This document shows, piece by piece, positions 36,730 through 44,268 of a stretch of 64,000 bases of DNA (positions within the stretch are counted from its first letter, which is position 1; each line of letters begins with the position of its first letter). The stretch is taken from assembly GCA_900548875.1 (NCBI GenBank), contig URMA01000001.1, forward strand, positions 124,001-188,000, given 5' to 3'. This stretch comes from an uncultured Porphyromonadaceae bacterium (lineage in GTDB: Bacteria > Bacteroidota > Bacteroidia > Bacteroidales > Muribaculaceae). A model generated the notes under the pieces. The model was not told the origin of the DNA. It saw only the letters and a program-made list of their open reading frames with translations, and ran no database searches. Position numbers and translations under genes: made by a program.

Positions 36730-37821
36730 TTAAATCATTTTATCGGTATCGTGCTGACGACGTTTAATCATCTCGATATCGTGGTCGGTCATAATGTTTA
36801 CCAATTCCTCAAATGTGGTTTTGCGCGGATTCCATCCGAGTTTCGTGCGTGCCTTTGTCGGATCGCCTAACAGCTGTTCCACTTCGCACGGACGGAAATA
36901 TTTCGGATCAACTTCCACCAGCACCCGTCCGGTAGCCACATCGATACCCTTTTCGTCAACGCCTTCGCCTTCCCAGCGCAGTTCAATGCCGGCACGGCGG
37001 AAAGAAAGTTCCGTAAATTCACGCACGGAATGGTATTCGCCCGTAGCAATTACAAAATCTTCCGGCTCCGGCTGCTGCATGATAAGCCACATACATTCCA
37101 CATAGTCGCGGGCATAACCCCAGTCGCGGCGGGCGTTCATGTTTCCCAAATACAGTTTGTCCTGCAATCCGGCTACGATGCGCGCTACGGCCAAAGTAAT
37201 CTTTCTTGTAACGAAGGTTTCACCGCGGCGTTCGCTTTCGTGATTGAACAGAATACCGTTTACAGCATACATACCGTAACTTTCACGGTAGTTTTTCGTA
37301 ATCCAGAAACCATAGATTTTGGCACAGGCATACGGGCTGCGCGGATAGAACGGAGTCGTTTCGCGTTGCGGAATCTCCTGTACCTTACCGAAAAGTTCCG
37401 AAGTACTTGCCTGATAGATACGCGTCTTTTTGTCAAGTTTCAGCATACGCACCGCTTCAAGCAGGCGCAGCGTGCCGATAGCATCTGTTTCGGCTGTATA
37501 TTCAGGCACCTCAAACGATACCTTCACATGGCTTTGAGCGGCCAAGTTATAGATTTCATCCGGCTGTATTTCCTGAATGATGCGAATCAGCGAACTTGAA
37601 TCCGTCATGTCGCCATAATGCAGATTGATGAGGCGTTTGCGTTTCATGTCGCGCACCCATTCATCGAAATACAAGTGCTCGATGCGACCGGTGTTGAACG
37701 AAGAACTGCGGCGGATAATGCCGTGTACCTCATACCCCTTATCCAACAAAAATTCAGCCAAGAACGAACCGTCCTGACCTGTGATACCCGTAATAAGGGC
37801 TACTTTTTGAGAATCAGCCAT
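36730..37821 (-). CDS. gmd: GDP-mannose 4,6-dehydratase
   Basis: This 363-residue enzyme makes GDP-4-keto-6-deoxy-D-mannose from GDP-mannose. Motifs are ALITGITGQDGSFLAEFLLDKGYEVHGI (Rossmann), the catalytic Thr/Ser region QASTSELFGKVQEIPQRE, and YxxxK in SPYACAKIYGFW. The family segment FNHESERRGETFVTRKIT is intact. It lies 13 bp after the HAD gene and 10 bp before fcl. Confidence 0.96.
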   Translation of the reverse strand: MADSQKVALITGITGQDGSFLAEFLLDKGYEVHGIIRRSSSFNTGRIEHLYFDEWVRDMKRKRLINLHYGDMTDSSSLIRIIQEIQPDEIYNLAAQSHVKVSFEVPEYTAETDAIGTLRLLEAVRMLKLDKKTRIYQASTSELFGKVQEIPQRETTPFYPRSPYACAKIYGFWITKNYRESYGMYAVNGILFNHESERRGETFVTRKITLAVARIVAGLQDKLYLGNMNARRDWGYARDYVECMWLIMQQPEPEDFVIATGEYHSVREFTELSFRRAGIELRWEGEGVDEKGIDVATGRVLVEVDPKYFRPCEVEQLLGDPTKARTKLGWNPRKTTFEELVNIMTDHDIEMIKRRQHDTDKMI

Positions 37822-37834
37822 ATATTTTTTTCCT

Positions 37835-38500
37835 TTATTTAATTATCAAATTCAATATGTCGGACAAGGCATTGACCGTGTAGCGCGGCTTTGCCTCGTC
37901 GGCCACTTCAATGTTCTGCGGATGAATATTCCTTCCGTCGTCCGCAAGACAAACAGTAGTCCAACCCAAGCGGTTGGGATGAAGGAAATCTTTCCGCGGG
38001 TTGTCGCCCACATAGAAAAACGCCTCAGCCTGCGGATAAGTCCGGCAAAAATATTCAAAATTATCGGGAGACGTCTTGTCCTTTCCAGTCTCTTCCGAAA
38101 TCAAGATATCCGCCTCATCAAAATAGCGGAACAATCCAAGCGCCTCCAACTTGTTGCGCTGTCCTGTCGAACGCCCGTCAGTGATGATTCCCAACCGACA
38201 ACCGGCAGCCTGCAACGCCGTCAGCAATGCTTCCGCTTCGCCGCCAAGATGCAAATCAGGCTTGTGAGTGCGATAGAGCTCCACCAGTTCGGCAACCGGC
38301 AAAGTCAGCCCCAACCCCGCTTCCAATGCGTCAAAAGGATTCTCACCTCTGCCAAAAGCGTCCGCCATCCATCGGTAGGCAGTCGGACCATCCACTCCAT
38401 AATCGGCAGCGACTTTGGCGGCAACGGCACGATAACCGGAATATACATAGTCCACCTCTTTATAGAGCGTGTCGTCAAGGTCGAACACCACCACTTTCAT
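37835..38500 (-). CDS. HAD-superfamily hydrolase, probable sugar-phosphate phosphatase
   Basis: ATG at 38500 gives 221 residues; a TTG four codons upstream is less likely. HAD motif I is DLDDTLY (nucleophile and acid Asp), motif II is IITDGRS, and motif IV is VGDNPRKD with the metal-binding acid residues. A helical C1 cap lies between motifs I and II, as in subfamily IA. It sits between an aminotransferase and gmd in a sugar-nucleotide group, so a sugar-phosphate substrate is likely, but the substrate is not determined by sequence. Spacing is 12 bp to the upstream gene and 13 bp to gmd. Confidence 0.8.
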   Translation of the reverse strand: MKVVVFDLDDTLYKEVDYVYSGYRAVAAKVAADYGVDGPTAYRWMADAFGRGENPFDALEAGLGLTLPVAELVELYRTHKPDLHLGGEAEALLTALQAAGCRLGIITDGRSTGQRNKLEALGLFRYFDEADILISEETGKDKTSPDNFEYFCRTYPQAEAFFYVGDNPRKDFLHPNRLGWTTVCLADDGRNIHPQNIEVADEAKPRYTVNALSDILNLIIK

Positions 38501-38512
38501 AGCCGTCGGCAA

Positions 38513-39646
38513 CTATTTCAGCAGATAGCCTTTCAGCACATCCACTATATATTGCAGTTCTTCCTGTTTCAAGCTCGAACCGCTCGGCAGACACAATCCC
38601 ATGTCGAACAGACGTTCGCAGCAGTCGCCGCCATAATAAGGCGCGTCCTTATAAATAGGTTGCATGTGCATCGGACGCCACAAGCGACGGGTTTCCACAC
38701 CGGCTTCCGCCATAATCTGACGTGCCGTTTCCGGGTCTTTTCCCGTAGCCGGGTCGATAAGTATCGTCGACAGCCAGAAATTTGAATTGAAATCGGCCGA
38801 CGGATTTTGTTGAACCGTCACTCCCGGAACATCGGCCAAAGCTTTCGTATAGAAACGGTGAATGTCGCGGCGCAGTTCCACATGGTCGGCAAGCACGTCC
38901 ATCTGACCGCAACCGATACCCGCACAAATATTGCTAAGACGGTAATTATAGCCGATTACCTCATGATAGTAGTACGGACGATTTTCACGCGCCTGTGTTG
39001 CATAGAACTTCACGCGGTCGGCCTCTTCCTTCGTGCGGCAAACCAAAGCGCCACCACCCGATGTGGTTATCACCTTGTTGCCGTTAAAGCTCAAGCAGCC
39101 GAACTCTCCAAACGTTCCGCACTTCACGCCCTTGTATTCCGAGCCGAGTGCTTCGGCGGCATCTTCCACCACCGGTATATTGTATTTCTTCGCGATGGCC
39201 ATTATTTCGTCCAATTTTGACGGCATACCGTAAAGATGCACGGGGATAATGGCTTTCGGATATTTGCCTGTTTTTTCCTTTCGGTCGATAATGGCAGCTT
39301 CCAACGCTTCCGGCGACATGTTCCATGTGTCAGGTTCGCTGTCGACAAACACCGGATTGGCACCCTGATATTTCACCGGATTGGCACTTGCCGCAAACGT
39401 GAACGACTGACAGATGACTTCATCGCCCGGACCGACGCCCAACGAAACAAGTCCCAGATGAATGGCAGCCGTTCCGGCACTTAATGCCACCACATAAGGA
39501 GCACCGAGATATTTTTCCAAACGGTGTTCAAATTCGTCGACGTTGGGGCCCAATGGCACTACCCAATCTTCACGATAGGCTTTTTCCACCCACTCCATTT
39601 CCGTTCCACCCATGTGAACGTAGGAAAGCAAAATGCGAGGTTTCAT
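38513..39646 (-). CDS. DegT/DnrJ/EryC1/StrS-family PLP aminotransferase for sugar nucleotides
   Basis: This 377-residue enzyme shows ALSAGTAAIHLGLVSLGVGPGDEVICQSFTF and the Asp of VVEDAAEALGSEY, which holds the PLP ring nitrogen. The Schiff-base Lys is in LSFNGNKVITTSGGGALV. The C-terminal WRPMHMQPIYKDAPYYGGD loop is as in PglE-type enzymes. The family transaminates keto-sugar nucleotides (usually from Glu) to amino sugars such as UDP-4-amino-4,6-dideoxy-GlcNAc. No matching 4,6-dehydratase for UDP-GlcNAc is in the window. Its promoter appears to be inside repeat copy A immediately upstream. Confidence 0.9.
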   Translation of the reverse strand: MKPRILLSYVHMGGTEMEWVEKAYREDWVVPLGPNVDEFEHRLEKYLGAPYVVALSAGTAAIHLGLVSLGVGPGDEVICQSFTFAASANPVKYQGANPVFVDSEPDTWNMSPEALEAAIIDRKEKTGKYPKAIIPVHLYGMPSKLDEIMAIAKKYNIPVVEDAAEALGSEYKGVKCGTFGEFGCLSFNGNKVITTSGGGALVCRTKEEADRVKFYATQARENRPYYYHEVIGYNYRLSNICAGIGCGQMDVLADHVELRRDIHRFYTKALADVPGVTVQQNPSADFNSNFWLSTILIDPATGKDPETARQIMAEAGVETRRLWRPMHMQPIYKDAPYYGGDCCERLFDMGLCLPSGSSLKQEELQYIVDVLKGYLLK

Positions 39647-39677
39647 TTTCTTTTAATTCTAATATTTTTTTCAGTTG

Positions 39678-39767
39678 CAAAGATAGCGAAAGGTGAACGC
39701 AGAGACAAACGAAAACGCAGTTTTCAAATTTGGCCATGCTAAACCATATCCCATATTATCCAATATA
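39678..39767 (-). repeat. Intergenic ~82-bp promoter-bearing element, copy A (right end degenerate)
   Basis: The left end CAAAGATA (minus: TATCTTTG, a -7 box) is followed by AGCGAAAGGTGAACGCAGAG, then ACAAAC (minus GTTTG, a -33 box 20 bp away), hairpin GAAAAC-GCA-GTTTTC at 39711-39725, and a degraded right half ending in CAATATA at 39761-39767. The left-end boxes form a complete Bacteroides-type promoter aimed at the aminotransferase gene (ATG 39646). Confidence 0.72.
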
Positions 39768-39784
39768 AGGAAAGATTAACATTA

Positions 39785-39854
39785 GACAGAAGAACAGAAG
39801 AACAAAATTTTTCCCGACTGTCAATTTTAAAATCTGTGCTTTTGTTCTTCTGTC
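39785..39854. repeat. Long inverted repeat between element copies A and B
   Basis: GACAGAAGAAC plus GAAGAACAAAA (39785-39807) is the inverse of TTTTGTTCTTCTGTC (39840-39854). The left arm carries a duplicated AGAAGAACA unit, so two registers of pairing are possible. It lies downstream of the ugd stop and could end its transcript, but has no clean T-run after the stem. Confidence 0.55.
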
Positions 39855-39943
39855 AAATATAGCGAAAGGTGAGCGGAGAGACAAACGAAAACTTGTTTTC
39901 ATATTTGGCTATCCCGAACAGCCTCCTATCTTCTACAAAGATA
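39854..39943 (-). repeat. Intergenic ~82-bp promoter-bearing element, copy B (complete)
   Basis: The left end is CAAATATA (39854-39861, minus TATATTTG), with minus TTTG 20 bp further (39885-39882). The hairpin GAAAAC-TT-GTTTTC is at 39887-39900 and the right end CAAAGATA at 39936-39943. The distance between the two end boxes is 82 bp, as in copy C. On the plus strand TTTG at 39904 and TATCTT at 39927 are 19 bp apart, so the unit is promoter-like in both directions. Confidence 0.72.
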
Positions 39944-39988
39944 CGGCAAACTTCCGCTCAATGTACCAACATAAAATTTTTCTTTCTG

Positions 39989-41302
39989 TTAAAGTCCGAT
40001 GCAGTGATATACAAAACCTTCTTCCGCCAAATCGGCTGCATCATAAATGTTTCGGCCGTCCACGATGACATGCTGGCGCATTGCACGATGGATAATGCTC
40101 CACGAAGGCAAGCGGAACTCTTTCCATTCCGTCAACAGCGCAATGGCATCGGCATCGATTACCGCTTCATACATATCACGCGCATAATTGATGCGAAGCC
40201 CCAAACGGCGGCGCGCTTCGTCCATAGCCACAGGGTCGTAGGCTATGACCTCGGCACCGGCTTCCAGCAATTTCTCGATGACCACCAGCGACGGAGCTTC
40301 GCGCATGTCATCGGTTTCGGGCTTGAACGAGAGTCCCCACATGGCAATACGTTTTCCCTTCAAATCGCCACCGAAAGCATCCGACAGTTTGCGGAACACG
40401 ATTCCTTTCTGCGATTCGTTGACCGCCTCCACCGCTTCAATGACACGCATGTGATAGCCATTCTCCTTGCCCGTATGGATAAGCGCCTTCACATCTTTCG
40501 GGAAGCACGAACCGCCATAACCGCAACCTGCATAAAGGAACTTGTTGCCGATACGGGCATCCGTACCGATACCCTTTCTCACCATATTCACGTCGGCTCC
40601 GACAAGTTCGCAGAGGTTGGCAATATCGTTCATAAACGAAATACGCGTTGCCAGCATGGAGTTAGCGGCATATTTTGTCATCTCTGCCGAAGCAATATCC
40701 ATGAAAATTACCCGGAAATTGTTCAGCAGGAACGGACGATAAAGCCGCTCCATCACTTTCCTTGCACGATCGCTCTCAATACCTATAACAACGCGGTCGG
40801 GCGACATAAAGTCCTTGATGGCAGCCCCTTCCTTTAGAAATTCAGGATTGGAGGCCACTTCAAACGGAATGTCAACGCCACGCTTGTCAAGTTCTTCACG
40901 AATAGCCGCCTTGATTTTTTTCGATGTTCCGACCGGAACCGTACTTTTTGTGACCAGCAAGGCATATTTTTTGATATTCTGCCCGAAGGTTCGCGCCACT
41001 TCCAGCACATACTGCAAATCGGCGCTACCGTCCTCATCCGGCGGCGTTCCTACGGCACTGAACACCACCTCTACGTCATCCAGCACACTCGCCAGATTGG
41101 TAGTAAAGTGCAGACGGCCGGCCTCCACATTTCGTGTCACCAGTTCGTCCAGTCCTGGTTCATAAATCGGAATAATGCCCTTCTGCAAGTTTTCGATTTT
41201 TTCCTTATTGATATCCACGCAAGTGACATCGACACCAACTTCAGAAAAGCATGCGCCGGAAACCAATCCGACATATCCGGAACCGACAATTGCTATTTTC
41301 AT
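39989..41302 (-). CDS. ugd: UDP-glucose 6-dehydrogenase
   Basis: This 437-residue enzyme oxidises UDP-glucose to UDP-glucuronate with two NAD+. It has the Rossmann start MKIAIVGSGYVGLVSGACFSE, the catalytic Cys in GCGYGGSCFPKD, substrate-binding residues in EVASNPEFLKEGAAIKDF and the C-terminal UDP-binding domain (WGLSFKPETDDMREAPS). It lies 12 bp after the acyltransferase gene. The following 342-bp gap holds element copies A and B and the long inverted repeat, so the next gene is probably re-initiated from its own promoter. Confidence 0.96.
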   Translation of the reverse strand: MKIAIVGSGYVGLVSGACFSEVGVDVTCVDINKEKIENLQKGIIPIYEPGLDELVTRNVEAGRLHFTTNLASVLDDVEVVFSAVGTPPDEDGSADLQYVLEVARTFGQNIKKYALLVTKSTVPVGTSKKIKAAIREELDKRGVDIPFEVASNPEFLKEGAAIKDFMSPDRVVIGIESDRARKVMERLYRPFLLNNFRVIFMDIASAEMTKYAANSMLATRISFMNDIANLCELVGADVNMVRKGIGTDARIGNKFLYAGCGYGGSCFPKDVKALIHTGKENGYHMRVIEAVEAVNESQKGIVFRKLSDAFGGDLKGKRIAMWGLSFKPETDDMREAPSLVVIEKLLEAGAEVIAYDPVAMDEARRRLGLRINYARDMYEAVIDADAIALLTEWKEFRLPSWSIIHRAMRQHVIVDGRNIYDAADLAEEGFVYHCIGL

Positions 41303-41314
41303 ATTCTTTCAAAT

Positions 41315-42370
41315 TTACTTTCCAATCATTAATAACGACAAAATCCTGTTTTTCCCAATGACATAGTTCGCCCCCAACGTAGCCGCCACAATAAAGAAGG
41401 CAAAAAATGCCGAAACTGCCATCAACGGTACGAATGCCAAATCAAGCATACGGAGCGGCTCCTGGAGAGGAGTCAGCGGAAACAGGAAAAAATAGTGCAA
41501 TAAATATATAGCCAAACTATTGTTGCCCAAATACAGGAACCAACGCTTTACGACACCCGGTTTTGACGGTTCCGACGGCGTTGCCGATTTTGCCACCCCC
41601 ATGACCAACACCATCAGCGAAGCATGGAGCAACGGCTGTGCCACATAAAGCATTCCTTCCGACAAGTTCGGGAATTTCCAAGTATAGGCAGAATAGTACC
41701 ACGAAACAAAAAACACGGCAACTGCCATCACGCCTGTCCATGAATTCACTACCGCCCTATCAAACAGTGCGCTGTATTTACGGGCAAACACACCGAACAT
41801 GAACACCGGATAAAAACGGGCAAGCAGTCCTACACCCAGCGGGTCGAAATTAGCAGCCGCATCCGACAGCAACGGCACGACAACAATCATCAGCCCATAC
41901 ACGACAACGGAAACAACCACCTGCAGGACACCACTGCGGATACGGCAAAACAGCCGGCTCAGCAGAGCATAGACAAGCATCAATTCAAAAAGCGTCAGCG
42001 TAAACCAATAACCGTCCTTCCAGTAAGACATCAGCATATCGGGAATATTCGACGACAGCGGCGACTGCAGGCCGCTGTGAGGGAAATAGGTTATCCACAG
42101 AGAGCTCACCACAAAAAAAGGCACCATCAACTGCAAGAACCTGCGTTTCAGGTTGGGTGCAACGAAAGATTTTAAAGTAGAAGTCTTATAGGTAAAATAT
42201 CCGCTGATAAAAAAGAAAACAGGCATATGCACTTCTCCAATAAGCTTAAAGGCTACCGACGAATCAATGTCGCGGATACACATGGTCAGCACATGTCCCA
42301 TAACAACCAGGAAAATGGCTATGCCTTTCAGCAAATCAAAAGTGTCAACCCGTTTTGTGTTTTTATCCAT
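41315..42370 (-). CDS. Acyltransferase family 3 membrane protein
   Basis: This 351-residue protein has about ten TM helices. The N-terminal family signature is TFDLLKGIAIFLVVMGHVLT with the catalytic His. HMPVFFFISGYFTYKT follows, the usual second motif. Such enzymes O-acetylate or succinylate membrane-bound or lipid-linked sugars. It lies 7 bp after the UpxY-like gene and 12 bp before ugd, so it likely modifies a surface glycan made with these precursors. The acceptor is unknown. Confidence 0.88.
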   Translation of the reverse strand: MDKNTKRVDTFDLLKGIAIFLVVMGHVLTMCIRDIDSSVAFKLIGEVHMPVFFFISGYFTYKTSTLKSFVAPNLKRRFLQLMVPFFVVSSLWITYFPHSGLQSPLSSNIPDMLMSYWKDGYWFTLTLFELMLVYALLSRLFCRIRSGVLQVVVSVVVYGLMIVVVPLLSDAAANFDPLGVGLLARFYPVFMFGVFARKYSALFDRAVVNSWTGVMAVAVFFVSWYYSAYTWKFPNLSEGMLYVAQPLLHASLMVLVMGVAKSATPSEPSKPGVVKRWFLYLGNNSLAIYLLHYFFLFPLTPLQEPLRMLDLAFVPLMAVSAFFAFFIVAATLGANYVIGKNRILSLLMIGK

Positions 42371-42377
42371 ATTTTCA

Positions 42378-42923
42378 CTATTCCAGTTTTTCTATCAACG
42401 AAGGATGAATATATGCCGTTGCAACAGCAACGAGTCCGGGAATTGAAACCACCACACGCCGGTCACCTTTCACCCGCATAAACACCCCTTCAAGCCCGGC
42501 AAAAATGCCGCCTGTCACACGTACCCGCGTGCCCTTCTTCATTTGAACGACAGCCGGGTCGAAATAGACCAGTTGGTCGTTGGCAGTTCCGGCAACGGCA
42601 ATGAAATTGGCCATCTGCACGTCGGGCACCACTATCGGACATTTCTTTTCCCTGTCCATAATATAGCGCACGGGCAACTTTGTCGTAGCCTTAAACTCTT
42701 TCATGTCAGCCTCAGCCATCCGGACAAAAATAAGGTTATGGACAGATGGAACCAGACGCCTCACACTACGGCCGTTGTGAAGCACTTCGGTATATTGCAT
42801 AGGGACAAAATTTTCCACTCCCTTAGCATCCAGTTCCGCCTTAACCTTCAGTTCACGATTGTAGGTAACACGAATAGCGTACCACAATTTTGACTGTTCC
42901 GTTTTGACTTGCATACTATTCAT
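42378..42923 (-). CDS. UpxY-like NusG-family transcription antiterminator
   Basis: This 181-residue protein has an NGN domain at ~12-110 (LWYAIRVTYNRELKVKAELDAKGVENFVPMQ, VPSVHNLIFVRMAE) and a KOW domain at ~128-178 (MKKGTRVRVTGGIFAGLEGVFMRVKGDRRVVVSIPGL). Proteins of this kind (UpxY in Bacteroides) allow RNA polymerase to pass terminators in the 5' leader of their own polysaccharide operon. It is the first gene of the group, with element copy C immediately upstream. No UpxZ gene follows. The start is ATG 42923; ATG 42914 is possible. Confidence 0.86.
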   Translation of the reverse strand: MNSMQVKTEQSKLWYAIRVTYNRELKVKAELDAKGVENFVPMQYTEVLHNGRSVRRLVPSVHNLIFVRMAEADMKEFKATTKLPVRYIMDREKKCPIVVPDVQMANFIAVAGTANDQLVYFDPAVVQMKKGTRVRVTGGIFAGLEGVFMRVKGDRRVVVSIPGLVAVATAYIHPSLIEKLE

Positions 42924-42947
42924 TCAAGAAACAACAAAATAAGAGTC

Positions 42948-43061
42948 TGCCGAACCGCAGCCTATCTTATACAAAGATATCGCCAGGTGAGCGCAGAGAC
43001 AGACGAAAACGCAGTTTTCAGTTTGGCTTTGCCGAACCGCAGCCTATCTTATACAAAGATA
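42948..43061 (-). repeat. Intergenic ~82-bp element, copy C, with 32-bp direct repeats at both ends
   Basis: A 32-bp sequence ending in TATCTTATACAAAGATA occurs identically at 42948-42979 and 43030-43061, exactly 82 bp apart. Between them are GGTGAGCGCAGAGACAGACG and the hairpin GAAAAC-GCA-GTTTTC (43005-43019). Both CAAAGATA ends read TATCTTTG on the minus strand, toward the UpxY-like gene. The left box is about 50 bp from its ATG, with a TCTG at 20 bp spacing as a weak -33. Confidence 0.8.
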
Positions 43062-43112
43062 CAGCAAAATCGGTTCTCCCACAAAAAAAAACGGCAGTTT
43101 TATTCGCCCCTG

Positions 43113-43162
43113 CAAAAAGACACCACGCTGACAATCTGCACGATTACCAGCGTGGCGTCTTT
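43113..43162 (-). terminator. Rho-independent terminator downstream of rpmH
   Basis: AAAGACACCACGCTG and CAGCGTGGCGTCTTT pair over 15 positions with one mismatch. On the minus strand TTTTTGCAGG follows. A second, smaller hairpin (ACCGTCGTC with GACAACGGT, 43201-43227) lies closer to the rpmH stop and may act instead. Confidence 0.68.
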
Positions 43163-43258
43163 ATAGAATTCAATAAACTCAAAAAAACAGGCGCAAATAA
43201 ACCGTCGTCACAAAAAGCGACAACGGTATATTTTATTTCTGCTTGTCAGTCTTTAATC

Positions 43259-43411
43259 TTATTTGTTAACAGTGTGAGATACTGTCAAACGAGCACGACC
43301 TTTAGCACGACGACGAGCCAGAACCTTACGGCCGTCAGCAGTTGACATTCTTTCACGGAAACCGTGTTTGTTTACTCTCTTTCTGTTTGAAGGTTGGAAA
43401 GTTCTTTTCAT
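43259..43411 (-). CDS. rpmH: 50S ribosomal protein L34
   Basis: This 50-residue basic protein starts MKRTFQPSNRKRVNKHGFRE, continues RMSTADGRKVLARRRAKGR and ends RLTVSHTVNK. This is the L34 pattern (KRTFQPSxRKRxxxHGFRxRM, GRxVLxxRRxKGR). The few extra C-terminal residues are usual in Bacteroidota. It has its own full promoter 43 bp upstream. It is not next to rnpA or dnaA here. Confidence 0.96.
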   Translation of the reverse strand: MKRTFQPSNRKRVNKHGFRERMSTADGRKVLARRRAKGRARLTVSHTVNK

Positions 43412-43453
43412 TTCTATTTATCTTATTTCGTTAATATTCTATTTTTCGGACTG

Positions 43454-43484
43454 CAAAATTAGGGACATTTTTTTAAATATCAAA
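43454..43484 (-). promoter_or_regulatory. Promoter of rpmH (TTTG-N19-TAATTTTG)
   Basis: On the minus strand TTTG (43484-43481) is followed after exactly 19 bp by TAATTTTG (43461-43454). This is a full match in both boxes and spacing to the Bacteroides consensus, 43 bp before the ATG. Confidence 0.82.
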
Positions 43485-43544
43485 ACAATCGGGCATTTTT
43501 ATTTCCAACTTTTTACGAACGACAGGAAACCTCGCGCCCGTCCC

Positions 43545-44003
43545 CTATCTCAATCGTTCTGCGTCGTGCAGCAGTTTGTAGTCGTGTTCAATGCGCTTTT
43601 TTGCAAGGAATGTGCACACCAGCGCAAAAGCCGGCATCAAAGAAGCGATGGCCCATTTGCATGCAATGATTACATCCAGCTTGTTATAGAACAGGGCAAT
43701 GACCACGTAAGCAACCACTGTCAACAACATTGTCACGGAACAGAGCGTACGCTGCAATTTCAACGCCTTGAACTTGGCAATGTTCACCAATGAAAGCAGG
43801 CAGCACAAAGCCGTCATAATATAATAGACATACGCATACTGAACACCCTCAATTGCCACTGTGCCGCTCAGCAGATTGCTCAGCGAAATGGACATTGCCT
43901 GACCCTGAAGCACCTGCAAATCAAGCACAGGCAAGAAAGTGGCCAAGCCAAACATAACAGCCGCTATCAGCAGATAGACCGTTTGCCAACGTTGTAGTAC
44001 CAT
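43545..44003 (-). CDS. DUF4293 family membrane protein
   Basis: This 152-residue protein with four TM helices opens MVLQRWQTVYLLIAAVMFGLA, which is the conserved start of DUF4293 proteins. The helices lie near 7-27, 60-80, 88-108 and 115-135, with a charged C-terminus (KKRIEHDYKLLHDAERLR). The family is restricted to Bacteroidota and its function is unknown. Its promoter appears to lie in element copy E. Confidence 0.85.
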   Translation of the reverse strand: MVLQRWQTVYLLIAAVMFGLATFLPVLDLQVLQGQAMSISLSNLLSGTVAIEGVQYAYVYYIMTALCCLLSLVNIAKFKALKLQRTLCSVTMLLTVVAYVVIALFYNKLDVIIACKWAIASLMPAFALVCTFLAKKRIEHDYKLLHDAERLR

Positions 44004-44028
44004 AAATTTCTTTTTTAGATTTTGCCTG

Positions 44029-44120
44029 CAAAAATAATAAAAGGTAAGCGGAGAATAAAATAATGGAACTCGTTTTAATTATTTTTTATCCCAAACCGCA
44101 CGCTATTTTACCCCAAACTA
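44029..44120 (-). repeat. Intergenic ~82-bp element, copy E (degenerate)
   Basis: CAAAAATA (44029-44036; minus TATTTTTG, a full -7 match) is followed by AAAGGTAAGCGGAGA, then TAAA (minus TTTA, 19 bp spacing). The right part CCAAACCGCACGCTATTTTA aligns with the CCGAACCGCAGCCTATCTTA of copies B and C and ends in CAAACTA at 44114-44120. The left boxes form a plausible promoter for the DUF4293 gene. Confidence 0.55.
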
Positions 44121-44268
44121 CATTTCTTCCGGTCACTGACAACGCTGCCCGAATGTTATTTCTGCCTCTCGTTGATTTCCCTTTTCTTTTTGGCAGGATA
44201 TTTGCATATTTTTCACTAAATTCGCAAAGCCTACGACAAAACCGCCGCAGGCAAAAACAAAAAGCCCT

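Noticed and set aside
39647..43080. Repeats around the polysaccharide genes as a CRISPR array or insertion sequence
   Set aside because: Unit spacing and content do not fit CRISPR, there are no cas genes and no transposase; the units are better described as a dispersed intergenic element.
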